Notes: generated by a model from the letters alone, not told the origin. 39,382 nt of DNA from JAFALX01 sp050734185 (GCA_050734185.1 JBOHUE010000138.1:1-39382), one strand, 5' to 3'. Counted from the first letter of the stretch, positions 1 through 8,704 are shown. Numbers and translations: made by a program.

Positions 1-117
1 GTCCGCGACATCGTCGAAGCTCACGGCGGCACGGTCACCGCGCGAAACAACCCGAATGGCGGCGCGACGTTCGACGTCACGCTCCCTGTGGCGGCTCGGG
101 CGGACGCGGCACGCTGA
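1..117 (+). CDS. Sensor histidine kinase, C-terminal end (partial)
   Basis: Only the last 38 codons are in the window, entering in frame 1 and stopping at 115-117. The peptide reads through a motif of the form AHGGTV...NNPNGGATFDVTLP, which is the last part of a HATPase_c domain (the G2 box and final beta strand) of two-component histidine kinases. The sensor domain, H-box and partner regulator lie outside the window, so the signal is unknown. Its stop lies inside the end of the convergent channel-like gene, giving a 41-base tail-to-tail overlap. The family call is fairly safe. Any more specific name is not possible. Confidence 0.8.
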   Translation, partial: VRDIVEAHGGTVTARNNPNGGATFDVTLPVAARADAAR

Positions 118-1222
118 TCCCGGCGTACCGCGAGTGCTCGCCGGGTCCCGGCCGGCCGTCGCGATGCGGCAGGTACGAGCGATCGCCGATCCAGGGGGCG
201 GGTGTGGCAGCGAGGTTGCGGCTCACCCGGTTGAGCCAGTCGGCGTAGTGGCTGCGCAGCTCGGCGAACTGCTCCCAGGCCGCGTCGCGATCGCGCAGCG
301 CGTACCCGGCGCGGTGCAGGCGTTCGAACACCTCGTCGAACTCGTGACGCTCGACCCCCGGCAGGTGCTCGACGCTGAAGCCGAGGTTGCGCGCCATGTC
401 CGTGATGAAGTGGTCGCCCAGCTTGTACATGATCAGCGCCTCGCCCTCGGGGCCGTGCTCGATCGCGCTGACGACCAGCGTGGCGGCATCCATCACCGCG
501 CCGAACGAGTTGGACCACGCCTCGTTGTCGTGGCTGGAGCGGAAGAAGAAGAGCAGGGGATAGGAGAGGTGGGTCTCGAGCACGTCGGCGGTCCACGCCT
601 GCCAGGTGACGAACGTGGCGGTGAGCCGCTCCGGCATGTCGAACTTTGCGCAGGTCTCGAGCAGCTGCACGCCGGTGGGCGGCGCACCCGCGATCACATC
701 GAGCGCGACCACCGCGGTCTCGCGTCGCTGAAACGCGGTGAACAGCGAGAAGAGCAGCGACACGACGATCGCGAACAACCCGAAGCCGGTGCCCGCCTCG
801 ATGGTCATCAGAAACGAGGTGGAGGTGGCGGTGGGCTCGATGCTGCCGACCGAGAAGGAAAGCAGGGCGCCCGCGGAGAAGAAGAGCGTGCCGCCGAAGG
901 ACCCCGGGTCTGGATGCAGCCCGTGGTGCAGGCCGTTGAGGAGCAGCGCGTATCCAAGGATGAACCCGAAGGCCCAGAGGATGAGCAGCACCGTCATCAC
1001 CAGCGGCGCGAACAGCGCCAGCGCGGACTCGCGCGTCTGCAACCGCTTCGGCCGCTGCGCCACATTCCGCCAGACGATCCAGACGCGGCGGGTGAACGTG
1101 ACGCTGAAGCGGATCCTGCCGACCGCCGGTCGCGGCATGACGACCGATTGGAAGACGTCGTAGACCGTGGCCAGCAGCAGCGCGGAGCCGAGCGCGACCT
1201 CGAGCCAGTCAACCGCCGTCAT
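77..1222 (-). CDS. Ion-channel-like integral membrane protein
   Basis: This is a 381-aa protein starting at an ATG. The N-terminal half has about four hydrophobic segments: near residues 5-28, 72-97, a re-entrant-looking stretch at about 110-130 (GGTLFFSAGALLSFSVGS), and 140-163. The layout of helix, short pore-like helix, then helix resembles bacterial two-TM/pore-domain potassium channel proteins, but the selectivity filter TVGYGD is not present: the equivalent reads LLSFSVGS. The C-terminal half of about 200 residues is soluble and rich in Trp, His and acidic residues. It could be a regulatory domain. The role is inferred from this architecture only. It could also be a membrane protein of unknown function. 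It overlaps the histidine kinase end on the other strand. Confidence 0.6.
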   Translation of the reverse strand: MTAVDWLEVALGSALLLATVYDVFQSVVMPRPAVGRIRFSVTFTRRVWIVWRNVAQRPKRLQTRESALALFAPLVMTVLLILWAFGFILGYALLLNGLHHGLHPDPGSFGGTLFFSAGALLSFSVGSIEPTATSTSFLMTIEAGTGFGLFAIVVSLLFSLFTAFQRRETAVVALDVIAGAPPTGVQLLETCAKFDMPERLTATFVTWQAWTADVLETHLSYPLLFFFRSSHDNEAWSNSFGAVMDAATLVVSAIEHGPEGEALIMYKLGDHFITDMARNLGFSVEHLPGVERHEFDEVFERLHRAGYALRDRDAAWEQFAELRSHYADWLNRVSRNLAATPAPWIGDRSYLPHRDGRPGPGEHSRYAGISVPRPPEPPQGA

Positions 1223-1289
1223 GGGGGCGCAGCGTACACATCGCGCCGCCGCGTGATTCAGGGCGGCGAGGCGATGGGATCATCACGAT

Positions 1290-2165
1290 GTGACCGATCG
1301 TCGCCGCCTGTTGACGGCGCTGGGGATTCTCGTCGTCTTCATGGGCCTCGAGGTGGCCGCCGGCCTCGTCTCGGGGTCGCTGGCGCTCCTCTCCGACGCC
1401 GGCCACATGCTGGGCGATGCCGGCGCCCTTGGCCTGGCGCTGCTCGCCATGCAGCTGGCGGCGCGCGCGCCGCGCGGCGGGCTGACCTACGGGCTGCGCC
1501 GCGCCGAGATCCTCTCCGGGCTGGTCAACGGGATCGCGCTGCTCGTGCTGGCCGCGCTGATCGCTCTCGGCGCCGTGGTGCGCCTGGCCAACCCGACCGT
1601 CGTCGACGGTCGCTGGATGCTGGGGGTGGCGCTCGCCGGCGTCGTGGTCAACGTCCTAGCGGGGCGGCAGCTCGCCCACGTGCAGCGGCGCAGCCTCAAC
1701 GTGCGCGGCGCGCACCAGCACGTTCTGACCGATCTGTACGCGTTCGTCGCCACAGCGATCGCTGCGGTGGTGATCATCGGCAGCGGCTGGTCGCGGGCGG
1801 ACGCTGCTGCCGCGCTGATCGTCGTCGTGCTGATGACCGTCGCGGGGATTCACGTCATCAAGGAGGCGGTGCTGGTGCTGCTCGAGGCGGCGCCCGCCGG
1901 GCTCGACGCGGACGACGTCCAGGGAATGCTGCGCAGCAACGTGCAGGTGGTCGATGTGCACGACTTCCATCTCTGGGAGATCACGTCCGGGATGCCGGCG
2001 CTGTCGGCGCACGTGCTGGTGATGCCGGGCGAGGACTGTCACGCGGTGCGCCGCGACCTGGAACGGGCGCTGCACCAACGCTTCAACATCGAGCACACGA
2101 CGCTGCAGCTGGATCACGCTGCTCGCGACGCACGCGCGCAGGTGCGGCCGCTGCGCGGTCTCTAG
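1290..2165 (+). CDS. Cation diffusion facilitator (Zn/Co/Cd exporter)
   Basis: This 291-aa protein is a CDF-family (CzcD/ZitB-like) proton-driven divalent metal exporter of the cytoplasmic membrane. Six hydrophobic segments span about residues 8-200. The metal-site pair is intact: SDAGHMLGD in TM2 (H39 and D43) and HQHVLTD in TM5 (H144 and D148), the HxxxD pattern usual for zinc transporters. The cytoplasmic ferredoxin-like C-terminal domain covers about 205-280 (VVDVHDFHLWEITSGMPALSAH). The interhelical His-rich loop found in many zinc transporters is missing. The start is a GTG at 1290. The stop overlaps the convergent PadR gene by 4 bases. Zn2+ as substrate is the family default, not shown here. 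Confidence 0.9.
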   Translation: MTDRRRLLTALGILVVFMGLEVAAGLVSGSLALLSDAGHMLGDAGALGLALLAMQLAARAPRGGLTYGLRRAEILSGLVNGIALLVLAALIALGAVVRLANPTVVDGRWMLGVALAGVVVNVLAGRQLAHVQRRSLNVRGAHQHVLTDLYAFVATAIAAVVIIGSGWSRADAAAALIVVVLMTVAGIHVIKEAVLVLLEAAPAGLDADDVQGMLRSNVQVVDVHDFHLWEITSGMPALSAHVLVMPGEDCHAVRRDLERALHQRFNIEHTTLQLDHAARDARAQVRPLRGL

Positions 2166-2548
2166 CTCGGCTCGGAAACGAGGCGCGCCGCTTCGTCGGG
2201 CGCCGACCGATCGACGCGGTTGTCTCCCACGCCCGACCGATAGCGGTCGAGGAACTCGCGGATCAGGTCATCGGCGTGCTGCAGGCTTGCTGCCCAGCTG
2301 CGCAGAAGGCGCCGACCTTCGTCGGTCGCGTGGTAGCGGCGGCGCCGCGGGCCGCTGCGCGAACGCTCCCAGCGAGACGCGACGAGCCCGCCCGCTTCCA
2401 TCACGTTGAGCGCGCGGTAGATCGTGCCGCGATCGGCCGAGCCCACACCGAACGCAGCCAGCCGTTGCTGCAGCTCGTACCCGTATGCCGGGTCGCTATC
2501 GATGAGCAGCAGCAGACTTGGTGTGAGCAACTGTTTGGGCAGGCTCAC
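2162..2548 (-). CDS. PadR/PhaQ-type transcriptional regulator
   Basis: The gene encodes a 128-aa winged-helix protein. After SLPKQLLTPSLLLLI comes the pattern YGYELQQRL, then DRGTIYRALNVMEAGGLV and a basic wing ending in YHATDEGRRLL. This matches the PadR family and most closely the subgroup annotated as poly-beta-hydroxybutyrate-responsive repressor. The GTG at 2548 was chosen because the family homology begins there. The frame stays open upstream to 2830, but that extension is low-complexity and Arg-rich. It is divergent from hhyS with 263 bases between the two starts, so it is a candidate regulator of the hydrogenase operon. That role and the ligand are inferred. The ribosome binding site is weak. 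Confidence 0.82.
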   Translation of the reverse strand: MSLPKQLLTPSLLLLIDSDPAYGYELQQRLAAFGVGSADRGTIYRALNVMEAGGLVASRWERSRSGPRRRRYHATDEGRRLLRSWAASLQHADDLIREFLDRYRSGVGDNRVDRSAPDEAARLVSEPS

Positions 2549-2662
2549 GATCGGCGCAGGCGCCCTCGCGACCGGCTCGCGGCCAGGCGTCGGGAACTGA
2601 CCCAAAGCGGGGCTATCTCTCCTTCTCCGCTCCCAGCCCGAACGGCTGATGAGGCGCCGAGT

Positions 2663-2706
2663 ATATGTCCGCTTTCTTGTTTCTGGTAGGTGCCGATTAC
2701 ACATAT
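2663..2706. promoter_or_regulatory. Inverted repeat in the padR-hhyS divergent intergenic region
   Basis: ATATGT at 2663-2668 is mirrored by ACATAT at 2701-2706, and TTGACG (2706-2711) abuts the right arm as a -35-like hexamer. PadR-family operators are usually ATGT/ACAT dyads, although with a shorter spacer than the 32 bases here. No convincing -10 element follows TTGACG at 16-18 bases. The site is a candidate operator, not an established one. The rest of the 263-base spacer shows only the strong hhyS ribosome binding site. Confidence 0.3.
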
Positions 2707-2811
2707 TGACGCTGGCGGTATCGCTGCTCACGCTGCGCGCGGGGATAGCGATCCACCGCGCATCGACGTGAGCGGTGGGTGGGAAGCGGTCGGCGATTTG
2801 GAGGTAACCGG

Positions 2812-3876
2812 ATGGCGACGGAAGCTGCACCGTACGGTAGAAAAACCCAGAAGGATCCGGCGATCAGCGACGTACACATTCTGTGGATCACCGCCGGCCT
2901 CGGGTGCGACGGCGACTCCGTCTCGATCACCGCGGCGACGCAACCGAGCATCGAGGACGTCCTGCTGGGCGCGATCCCAGGCCTGCCGCGCGTGCACCTG
3001 TACAACCCGGTGCTCGCGTACCAGAACGGTGATGAGTTCATGCAGCCGTTCTACGCCGCCGAGCGCGGCGAGGTCGCGCCCTATGTGCTCGTTATCGAGG
3101 GCTCGATCCCCAACGAGCGCATCAAAAAGGAAGGCTACTGGGCAGCGGTCGGCACCGACTCGAAGACCGGACAGCCGATCCCGACGTGCGAGTGGATCGA
3201 CCGCCTGGCGCCGAAGGCCGCGGCCGTGATCGCCATCGGCACGTGTGCCACCTATGGCGGGATTCACGCGATGCAGGGAAACCCAACCGGCGCGATGGGG
3301 CTCGCCGACTACCTCGGCTGGGACTTCACGAGCGCACTCGGCCTTCCAATCATCAACGTGCCCGGCTGCCCCGTGCAGCCCGACAACTTCATGGAAACCG
3401 TGCTCTACCTGCTCTATCAGGTGGCAGGCAAGGCGCCGATGATTCCGCTCGACGACCAGCTGCGTCCCACGTGGCTGTTCGGCAGCACCGTGCACGACGG
3501 CTGCGACCGCGCCGGCTACTACGAGTCGGGTGACTTCGCCGCCGACTACAACTCGCCGAAGTGCCTGGTGAAGGTCGGATGCTGGGGACCGGTCGTCAAT
3601 TGCAACGTGCCCAAGCGCGGCTGGATGGCCGGCATCGGCGGCTGCCCCAACGTCGGCGGCATCTGCATCGGATGCACCATGCCCGGCTTCCCCGACAAGT
3701 TCATGCCATTCATGGACGAGCCGCCCGGTGCACGCGTTTCCACGACGGCCATCGGCGCGTACGGCCTTGCCATCCGCGCGCTGCGCAGGGTCACCAACAA
3801 CACGGTCAACAACGAGCCGAGGTGGCGTCACAACCGCCCGGAGCTGACCACCGGGTATCAGCCCGTCGCCTTCTGA
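2812..3876 (+). CDS. hhyS: [NiFe]-hydrogenase group 1h small subunit
   Basis: This is the 354-aa iron-sulfur subunit of a high-affinity (actinobacterial-type, group 1h) uptake hydrogenase. It passes electrons from the Ni-Fe site of the large subunit to the electron acceptor. The ATG at 2812 is preceded by a strong GGAGGT at 2800-2805. No Tat signal peptide is present, so the enzyme should be cytoplasmic or on the inner membrane face. The proximal-cluster motif is GLGCDGDSV (C32, D35): the second Cys of the usual CxxC is Asp, a hallmark of this oxygen-tolerant group. Further cluster segments are GTCATYGG, PGCPVQPDNF, VHDGCDRAGYY, KVGCWGPVVNC and GGICIGCTMPGFPDKFMPF. It is followed after 57 bases by hhyL. 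Confidence 0.97.
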   Translation: MATEAAPYGRKTQKDPAISDVHILWITAGLGCDGDSVSITAATQPSIEDVLLGAIPGLPRVHLYNPVLAYQNGDEFMQPFYAAERGEVAPYVLVIEGSIPNERIKKEGYWAAVGTDSKTGQPIPTCEWIDRLAPKAAAVIAIGTCATYGGIHAMQGNPTGAMGLADYLGWDFTSALGLPIINVPGCPVQPDNFMETVLYLLYQVAGKAPMIPLDDQLRPTWLFGSTVHDGCDRAGYYESGDFAADYNSPKCLVKVGCWGPVVNCNVPKRGWMAGIGGCPNVGGICIGCTMPGFPDKFMPFMDEPPGARVSTTAIGAYGLAIRALRRVTNNTVNNEPRWRHNRPELTTGYQPVAF

Positions 3877-3933
3877 CGGGTGCGGTTCCTGCAAACAGCG
3901 AGACAGAGAGCGAAGCAAGGAGAACGAGAGCCA

Positions 3934-5715
3934 ATGGCACAAGCAGTTCAGCAGCGGACGCCGCAGAAGGCGGGAACGCTGGTCGACGTCTCGTGGGACC
4001 CGATCACGAGGATCGTGGGCAGCCTGGGCATCTTCACGAAGATCGACTTCGCCAACCGCGTGGTCGCCGACTGCCGCAGCACATCGTCGATCTTCCGCGG
4101 TTACAGCATTTTCATGAAGGGCAAGGATCCGCGCGACGCGCACTTCATCACGAGCCGCATCTGCGGCATCTGCGGCGACAACCACGCCACCTGCGCCACA
4201 TATGCGCAGAACATGGCCTTCGGCATCCGTCCGCCTCACATGGCTGAGTGGATCATCAACCTCGGCGAGGCCGCCGAGTACATGTTCGACCACAACATCT
4301 TCCAGGACAACCTGCTGATGGTGGACTTCTGCGAGCAGATGGTGCGTGAGACCAACCCGAGCGTGCTGCAGAAGGCGGAGAACACGCCGGCGCCGCACGC
4401 CGGCGATCACGGCTACCGGACCATCGCCGACATCATGCGCGCGCTGAACCCGTTCACCGGCGAGTTCTATCGCGAGACGCTGATGACGAGCCGGTACACG
4501 CGCGAGATGTTCTGTCTGATGGAGGGGCGCCATGTCCATCCATCGACGCTCTACCCGGGCGGCACCGGCACCGTCCCGACGCAGCAGCTGTTCACCGACT
4601 ACCTGGTTCGGCTGATGCGCTACATCGAGTTCATGAAGAAGGTCGTACCGCTGCACGACGACATCTTCGATTTCTTCTACGAAGCGCTGCCGGGCTACGA
4701 GCGGGTCGGCCAGCGGCGCATGGACACGGTGTGCTGGGGCTCATTCAACGATCCCGATTTCTGCGACTACACCTACCGGAACATGACGAACTGGGGCCGC
4801 AAGATGTTCGTGACCCCGGGCGTGGTGGTGGATGGCAAGCTGGTCACGACGGACCTGGTGAACATCAACCTCAACATCCGCATCCTCCTGGGGCACAGCT
4901 TCTACGAGGATTGGGAGCAAACAGGCGAGACGTTCGTCGCCAAGGATCCGCTCGGCAACCCCGTGGACAAGCGGCATCCGTGGAACCAGACCACGATCCC
5001 CAAGCCGCAGAAGCGCGATTTCGAGGGCAACTACAGCTGGGTCATGTGCCCGCGCTACCTGCACAACGGCGAGCATCTGTCGATGGACACCGGTGGCGGC
5101 GCCTTCGCCCGCCTGCTGGCCACGTCGCTGGCCGGACTCGTGGACATCGGCTACGTCAAAGCCACGGGAAACAGCACCAAGATCTACCTGCCCAAGACGG
5201 CGAGCAAGCCCGAGGTCGAGTTCGAGTGGAAGGTGCCGAAGTGGAGCAACGCCATCGAGCGTGACCGCGCCCGCACGTACTTCCAGGCGTACGCCGCGGC
5301 GGCGGCGCTGCACTTCCTGGACAAGGCGTTCGAGGAGCTGCACGCAGGTCGCACCAACACCTTCACCCCGTTCAAGGTGCCGGACGAGGCGATCGGTTGC
5401 GGCTTCCACGAGGCGGTTCGCGGTGTGCTCTCGCACCACGTCGTCATCCGCGAAGGAAAGATCGCCAACTACCATCCCTACCCGCCGACGCCGTGGAACG
5501 CGACCCCGCGGGACATGTATGGGACCCCCGGCGCCTACGAGGACTCGGTGCAGAACACGCCGATCTTCGAGGAGAACGGTCCCGACAACTTCAAGGGCAT
5601 CGACATCATGCGTGCGGTGCGGAGCTTCGATCCCTGCCTGCCCTGCGGCGTGCACATGTACCTCGGCAACGGCAAGGTGCTGGAGCGGAAACACTCACCA
5701 CAGTTCGGCATCTAG
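3934..5715 (+). CDS. hhyL: [NiFe]-hydrogenase group 1h large (catalytic) subunit
   Basis: This 593-aa subunit carries the NiFe(CN)2CO active site that splits H2. The two metal-binding pairs are RICGICGDNH (C77, C80) and, at the end, DPCLPCGVH (C568, C571). A 19-residue tail follows H574. In this family it is removed by the maturation endopeptidase once nickel is loaded, and a matching protease lies at 9029-9577. The ATG at 3934 was chosen because AAGGAGA sits at 3917-3923; the open frame extends 54 bases further upstream without family similarity. Length and motifs fit group 1h enzymes, which oxidise atmospheric or trace H2 in aerobic soil bacteria. That use here is inferred from the family. 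Confidence 0.97.
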   Translation: MAQAVQQRTPQKAGTLVDVSWDPITRIVGSLGIFTKIDFANRVVADCRSTSSIFRGYSIFMKGKDPRDAHFITSRICGICGDNHATCATYAQNMAFGIRPPHMAEWIINLGEAAEYMFDHNIFQDNLLMVDFCEQMVRETNPSVLQKAENTPAPHAGDHGYRTIADIMRALNPFTGEFYRETLMTSRYTREMFCLMEGRHVHPSTLYPGGTGTVPTQQLFTDYLVRLMRYIEFMKKVVPLHDDIFDFFYEALPGYERVGQRRMDTVCWGSFNDPDFCDYTYRNMTNWGRKMFVTPGVVVDGKLVTTDLVNINLNIRILLGHSFYEDWEQTGETFVAKDPLGNPVDKRHPWNQTTIPKPQKRDFEGNYSWVMCPRYLHNGEHLSMDTGGGAFARLLATSLAGLVDIGYVKATGNSTKIYLPKTASKPEVEFEWKVPKWSNAIERDRARTYFQAYAAAAALHFLDKAFEELHAGRTNTFTPFKVPDEAIGCGFHEAVRGVLSHHVVIREGKIANYHPYPPTPWNATPRDMYGTPGAYEDSVQNTPIFEENGPDNFKGIDIMRAVRSFDPCLPCGVHMYLGNGKVLERKHSPQFGI

Positions 5716-5726
5716 CAGTCCCACCC

Positions 5727-6365
5727 ATGGCCGCTCGAAACGGAGCCCCACAGCGTCGCGGACTCGACGATCGGATGGCTCGCGTCGAGAGCGTGTTGGC
5801 TGAGTTGACTGCGCTGTCGACCCCGGCAGCGCAGTCACTCATCGAGGAGTTGCTGAGCACCGTGCTGGAGCTGCACGGCACCGGCCTGCGCCGCTTCTTG
5901 GATGTCCTCGAGGACGCACCCGATGCCGACGCGCTGCTCGCGCGGCTGGACGGCGATGCGGTCGTACGCAGCCTCCTGCTCCTGCACGGTCTGCACCCGC
6001 GGCCGCTGCGGCAGCGCGTCGAGACGGCCCTGGAAACGGTGCGCCCGTTCATGACGGCGCACAAGGGCGGTGTCGAGCTGCTGTCCGTCGAAGGAGACAC
6101 CGTACGGCTGCGCCTGCAGGGCACGTGCAACGGCTGCTCGGCGTCCACGCAGACCATGCAGAACGCGGTCGAGAAGGCGATTTACGAGGCCGCACCCGAC
6201 GTCATCGCAATCGAGGTGGAGGGGCTGGCGCCGTCACCGGCCGGGCCCCCAAAAATCGAATGTCTCAAGCCACTCCCGTTGGTTGCGGTCGCGGCGCCTC
6301 GCAGGCCCGAGCTTCGCTCGGCGTCCGAGCATCCGAGCCTCGCGTCGCGCCCGGTGATCCGGTGA
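5727..6365 (+). CDS. NifU-domain Fe-S scaffold-like protein of the hydrogenase locus
   Basis: The gene encodes 212 aa. Residues about 96-165 form a NifU C-terminal-type domain with the CxxC motif GTCNGCSAS (C134, C137), which in that family holds a transient [4Fe-4S] cluster. About 90 residues of helical sequence precede it, and a Pro/Arg-rich tail follows. It lies 11 bases after hhyL and its stop overlaps the next ATG by one base. Proteins of this type are frequent next to group 1h hydrogenases. A role in cluster assembly or electron transfer for HhyS/L is inferred. A later ATG at 5775 is an alternative start. Confidence 0.85.
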   Translation: MAARNGAPQRRGLDDRMARVESVLAELTALSTPAAQSLIEELLSTVLELHGTGLRRFLDVLEDAPDADALLARLDGDAVVRSLLLLHGLHPRPLRQRVETALETVRPFMTAHKGGVELLSVEGDTVRLRLQGTCNGCSASTQTMQNAVEKAIYEAAPDVIAIEVEGLAPSPAGPPKIECLKPLPLVAVAAPRRPELRSASEHPSLASRPVIR

Positions 6366-7015
6366 TGACATCGGTGGGGGAGGACGGGGCCGCGCGCACG
6401 CTCGCGACGCTGCGGCAGTACGTGCGCCGAGACGAGTCCGAGGAGCGGTGCGACCTGTGCAGCGAGGTGATCCGAGCGCATCCGCGTCATGAGCATCTGC
6501 TCGAGCGCGACCGCGCCCAGGTCGCATGCACCTGCACCGCCTGCGCCGTGCTGTTCCCGGTCGACGCGGAGCGGCGCTACCTGCGGGTCCCCAGGGATGT
6601 GTACCGGCTCGACGGATTCATCATGACGGAGGATCAGTGGGACCAGCTCGCAATCCCGGTGCGCATGGCGTACATCCAGCTGCACACAACCTCGCGCGTG
6701 CCGCGGGCGTTCTATCCAAGCCCGGCGGGTGCGACCGAGTCGCTGCTCTCCCTGGACGGATGGGACGAGCTCGTGCGCACCAACCCTTCCCTGCATCGAC
6801 TGCAACCCGGCGTCGAGGCGCTGCTGATCAACCGCATCGGCGAGGCGCGTGAGCACTACATCGTGCCGATCGACCGATGCTTCGAGCTGGTGGGGCTGAT
6901 CCGGGTGCACTGGCGTGGTCTCGGCGGCGGCCAGGACGCGTGGAAGCGCGTCAACGACTACCTCGACGTCACGCGGAGCCAGTCGCACGCCATGGAGGCC
7001 AGCGCCGTTGCCTGA
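6365..7015 (+). CDS. DUF5947 family protein, hydrogenase-associated
   Basis: The protein has 216 aa and no signal peptide. An N-terminal Cys-rich part (CDLC at 29-32; CTCTAC with C55, C57 and C60; H41 and H43 nearby) looks able to bind zinc or an Fe-S cluster. It is followed by conserved stretches such as RAFYPSPAGATES and LQPGVEALLINR. I recognise this as DUF5947, known from actinobacterial-type hydrogenase clusters and without assigned function. The ATG at 6365 shares one base with the stop of the NifU-domain gene (TGATG), implying translational coupling. By position it may help mature the hydrogenase or link it to its electron acceptor. Confidence 0.85.
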   Translation: MTSVGEDGAARTLATLRQYVRRDESEERCDLCSEVIRAHPRHEHLLERDRAQVACTCTACAVLFPVDAERRYLRVPRDVYRLDGFIMTEDQWDQLAIPVRMAYIQLHTTSRVPRAFYPSPAGATESLLSLDGWDELVRTNPSLHRLQPGVEALLINRIGEAREHYIVPIDRCFELVGLIRVHWRGLGGGQDAWKRVNDYLDVTRSQSHAMEASAVA

Positions 7016-7649
7016 CCTGGAGTTCCGCGTCGTCGGAGCGGAGCCGCTCGGGGGCGCGCTGACGCCGATCATGCGCTTCCGTTTGGAGGTCTCCGAGACG
7101 ACCGGCATACATATCGACACGGTCGCGCTCTCCTGCCAGATCATGCTCGAGACGCGCCGCCGCAACTACGACGCGCGCGAGGAGGAAGCGCTGCTCGACC
7201 TCTTCGGGGAGCGCTCCCGCTGGGGTGACACGTTGAAGACGATGGTGTGGACACACGCCTCGGTCATGGTGCCGGGATTCGAGGGAACCACGACCGTGAA
7301 CGTCGACGTGCCGTCCACGCTGGACGTGAGCGTCGCCGCCGGCAAGTACTTCTTCGGGCTCGAGTCCGGCGAGGTCCCGCTGGTCTTCCAGTTCAGCGGC
7401 ACCGTGTTCACAGACGTCGGTGGCGCGCTGCAGGTCGAACGCATCCCGTGGTCGAAGGAAGCGGAGTACCGCCTTCCGGTGGTGACGTGGCAGGCGATGA
7501 TGGACGAGCATTACCCCGAGGGCGTGTGGATCTGCCTGCGCCGCGACGTGTTCGACCGGCTGTACCGCTACAAGGCGCACAGCGGCCGTCCTACGTGGGA
7601 GCAGACCTTCGCGGACCTGCTTGACGCGGTCAGCGAGACGGCACGATGA
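7008..7649 (+). CDS. DUF6084 family protein, hydrogenase-associated
   Basis: This is a 213-aa soluble protein. The start is taken as TTG at 7008, inside the last codons of the preceding gene, because family similarity begins at PDLEFRVVGAEP. Other conserved stretches include ALSCQIMLETRRRNY, LLDLFGERSRWG, WTHASVMVPGF and KYFFGLESGEVPL. The pattern suggests a beta-rich fold. I recognise it as DUF6084, a companion of DUF5947 in group 1h hydrogenase loci. No catalytic motif is visible and the function is unknown. It overlaps the next start by 4 bases. Confidence 0.83.
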   Translation: MPDLEFRVVGAEPLGGALTPIMRFRLEVSETTGIHIDTVALSCQIMLETRRRNYDAREEEALLDLFGERSRWGDTLKTMVWTHASVMVPGFEGTTTVNVDVPSTLDVSVAAGKYFFGLESGEVPLVFQFSGTVFTDVGGALQVERIPWSKEAEYRLPVVTWQAMMDEHYPEGVWICLRRDVFDRLYRYKAHSGRPTWEQTFADLLDAVSETAR

Positions 7650-8704
7650 CCCGGTCGCTCGTCGACCGCATCGTGGCCGCGACCCTGTACGAGGGCTACA
7701 TCCTGTACCCGTACCGGCCGACGTCGGTGAAGAACCAGGTGCGGTGGACGTTCGGTGGCGTGTTTCCCCGCGGGTACGCCGAGCAGTCGGGCGGTACCGA
7801 GCGAAGCGCCGTCGCCACAGAGTGTCTGCTGCGCGCGGGTGCTGACGCGCGCCTCAGCGTGACCGCGCGCTTCCTGCATCCGGTGACGCGAACGGTGCTG
7901 CAGCTGAGCGAGCCGGTGCGGACGCTCACGGACCACGACGTCGCGCGGGCGACCGCGGTCGCGTCACTCGACGCGGGCAGCCGCCGCCACGTCTCGTGGG
8001 AGGAGGCGACCGAGCGGTCCGTCGATGCGGGAACCTACGACGTCGGCCTGTTGCTCGACGCGCCGCGCACCGTCTCGGTGACGTTCCCGGCGCACTCGGA
8101 GCGCGAGCCGGTGGACCGTGGCGACGGGATCATCGTCGGCGTCATCGAGCGTGCCTGGCAGGAGCTTGCGGTTTCCGTGTCGATCAGCGCGCACGAGCAT
8201 CTGGAGGAGAGCGCGTGCGCGATCCGCGTTGAGGTGAGCAACACCACCGACGCCGACGGCATCACACGCGACGCCGCGCTGCTCCACGCGCTCGTCTCGG
8301 CGCACGTCGTGCTGAACGCGCAGGGTGCGTCGTGGCTGTCGCTGGCGGACCCGCCTGACGATGCGCGCGGCGCGGCTGCGGCGTGTGTAAACGACGGCCT
8401 GTGGCCGGTGCTGATCTCAGACGCGTGTGCTGACGACACCGTGCTTGCGTCGCCGATCATCCTCGAGGATCATCCCCAGATCGCACCGGAGTCGGCCGGC
8501 GATCTTTTCGACGCAACCGAGATCGACGAGATCCTGAGCCTGCGCATCCTGGCTCTGACCGACGACGAGAAGGACGAGATGCGCGCGGCCGACGCGCGGT
8601 CGCGCGACCTGCTCGAGCGCACCGAGTCTCTGACGGGTGAGGAGTTCATGCGCATGCACGGAACGATCCGTGAGCTGCGCCCGGTCCCCGGAGATCGGGC
8701 GTGA
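7646..8704 (+). CDS. Conserved hypothetical protein of group 1h hydrogenase loci
   Basis: The protein has 352 aa, with no signal peptide and no membrane segment. The N-terminus has the signature LYEGYILYPYRPTSVKNQVRW, which I recognise as conserved in this position in actinobacterial hydrogenase clusters. The rest is beta-rich with an acidic C-terminal helical part ending near RELRPVP. Cys residues are sparse, so a metal-cluster role is not suggested. It starts by ATGA overlap with DUF6084 and ends by GTGA overlap with the next gene, so its synthesis is probably coupled to both. Function is unknown. A structural or assembly role for the hydrogenase is inference from location. Confidence 0.82.
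   Translation: MTRSLVDRIVAATLYEGYILYPYRPTSVKNQVRWTFGGVFPRGYAEQSGGTERSAVATECLLRAGADARLSVTARFLHPVTRTVLQLSEPVRTLTDHDVARATAVASLDAGSRRHVSWEEATERSVDAGTYDVGLLLDAPRTVSVTFPAHSEREPVDRGDGIIVGVIERAWQELAVSVSISAHEHLEESACAIRVEVSNTTDADGITRDAALLHALVSAHVVLNAQGASWLSLADPPDDARGAAAACVNDGLWPVLISDACADDTVLASPIILEDHPQIAPESAGDLFDATEIDEILSLRILALTDDEKDEMRAADARSRDLLERTESLTGEEFMRMHGTIRELRPVPGDRA

Noticed and set aside
56..2689. A very long open frame on the plus strand opposite the channel and through the CDF and PadR genes
   Set aside because: It runs across several well-supported genes in a different frame or strand. It is rich in Arg, Ala and Gly with no domain, as expected of mirror frames in GC-rich DNA.
2728..4656. 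A 642-aa open frame antisense to hhyS and hhyL
   Set aside because: It is the mirror of two strongly conserved hydrogenase genes. Its sequence is Val/Arg/His-rich with no recognisable motif.
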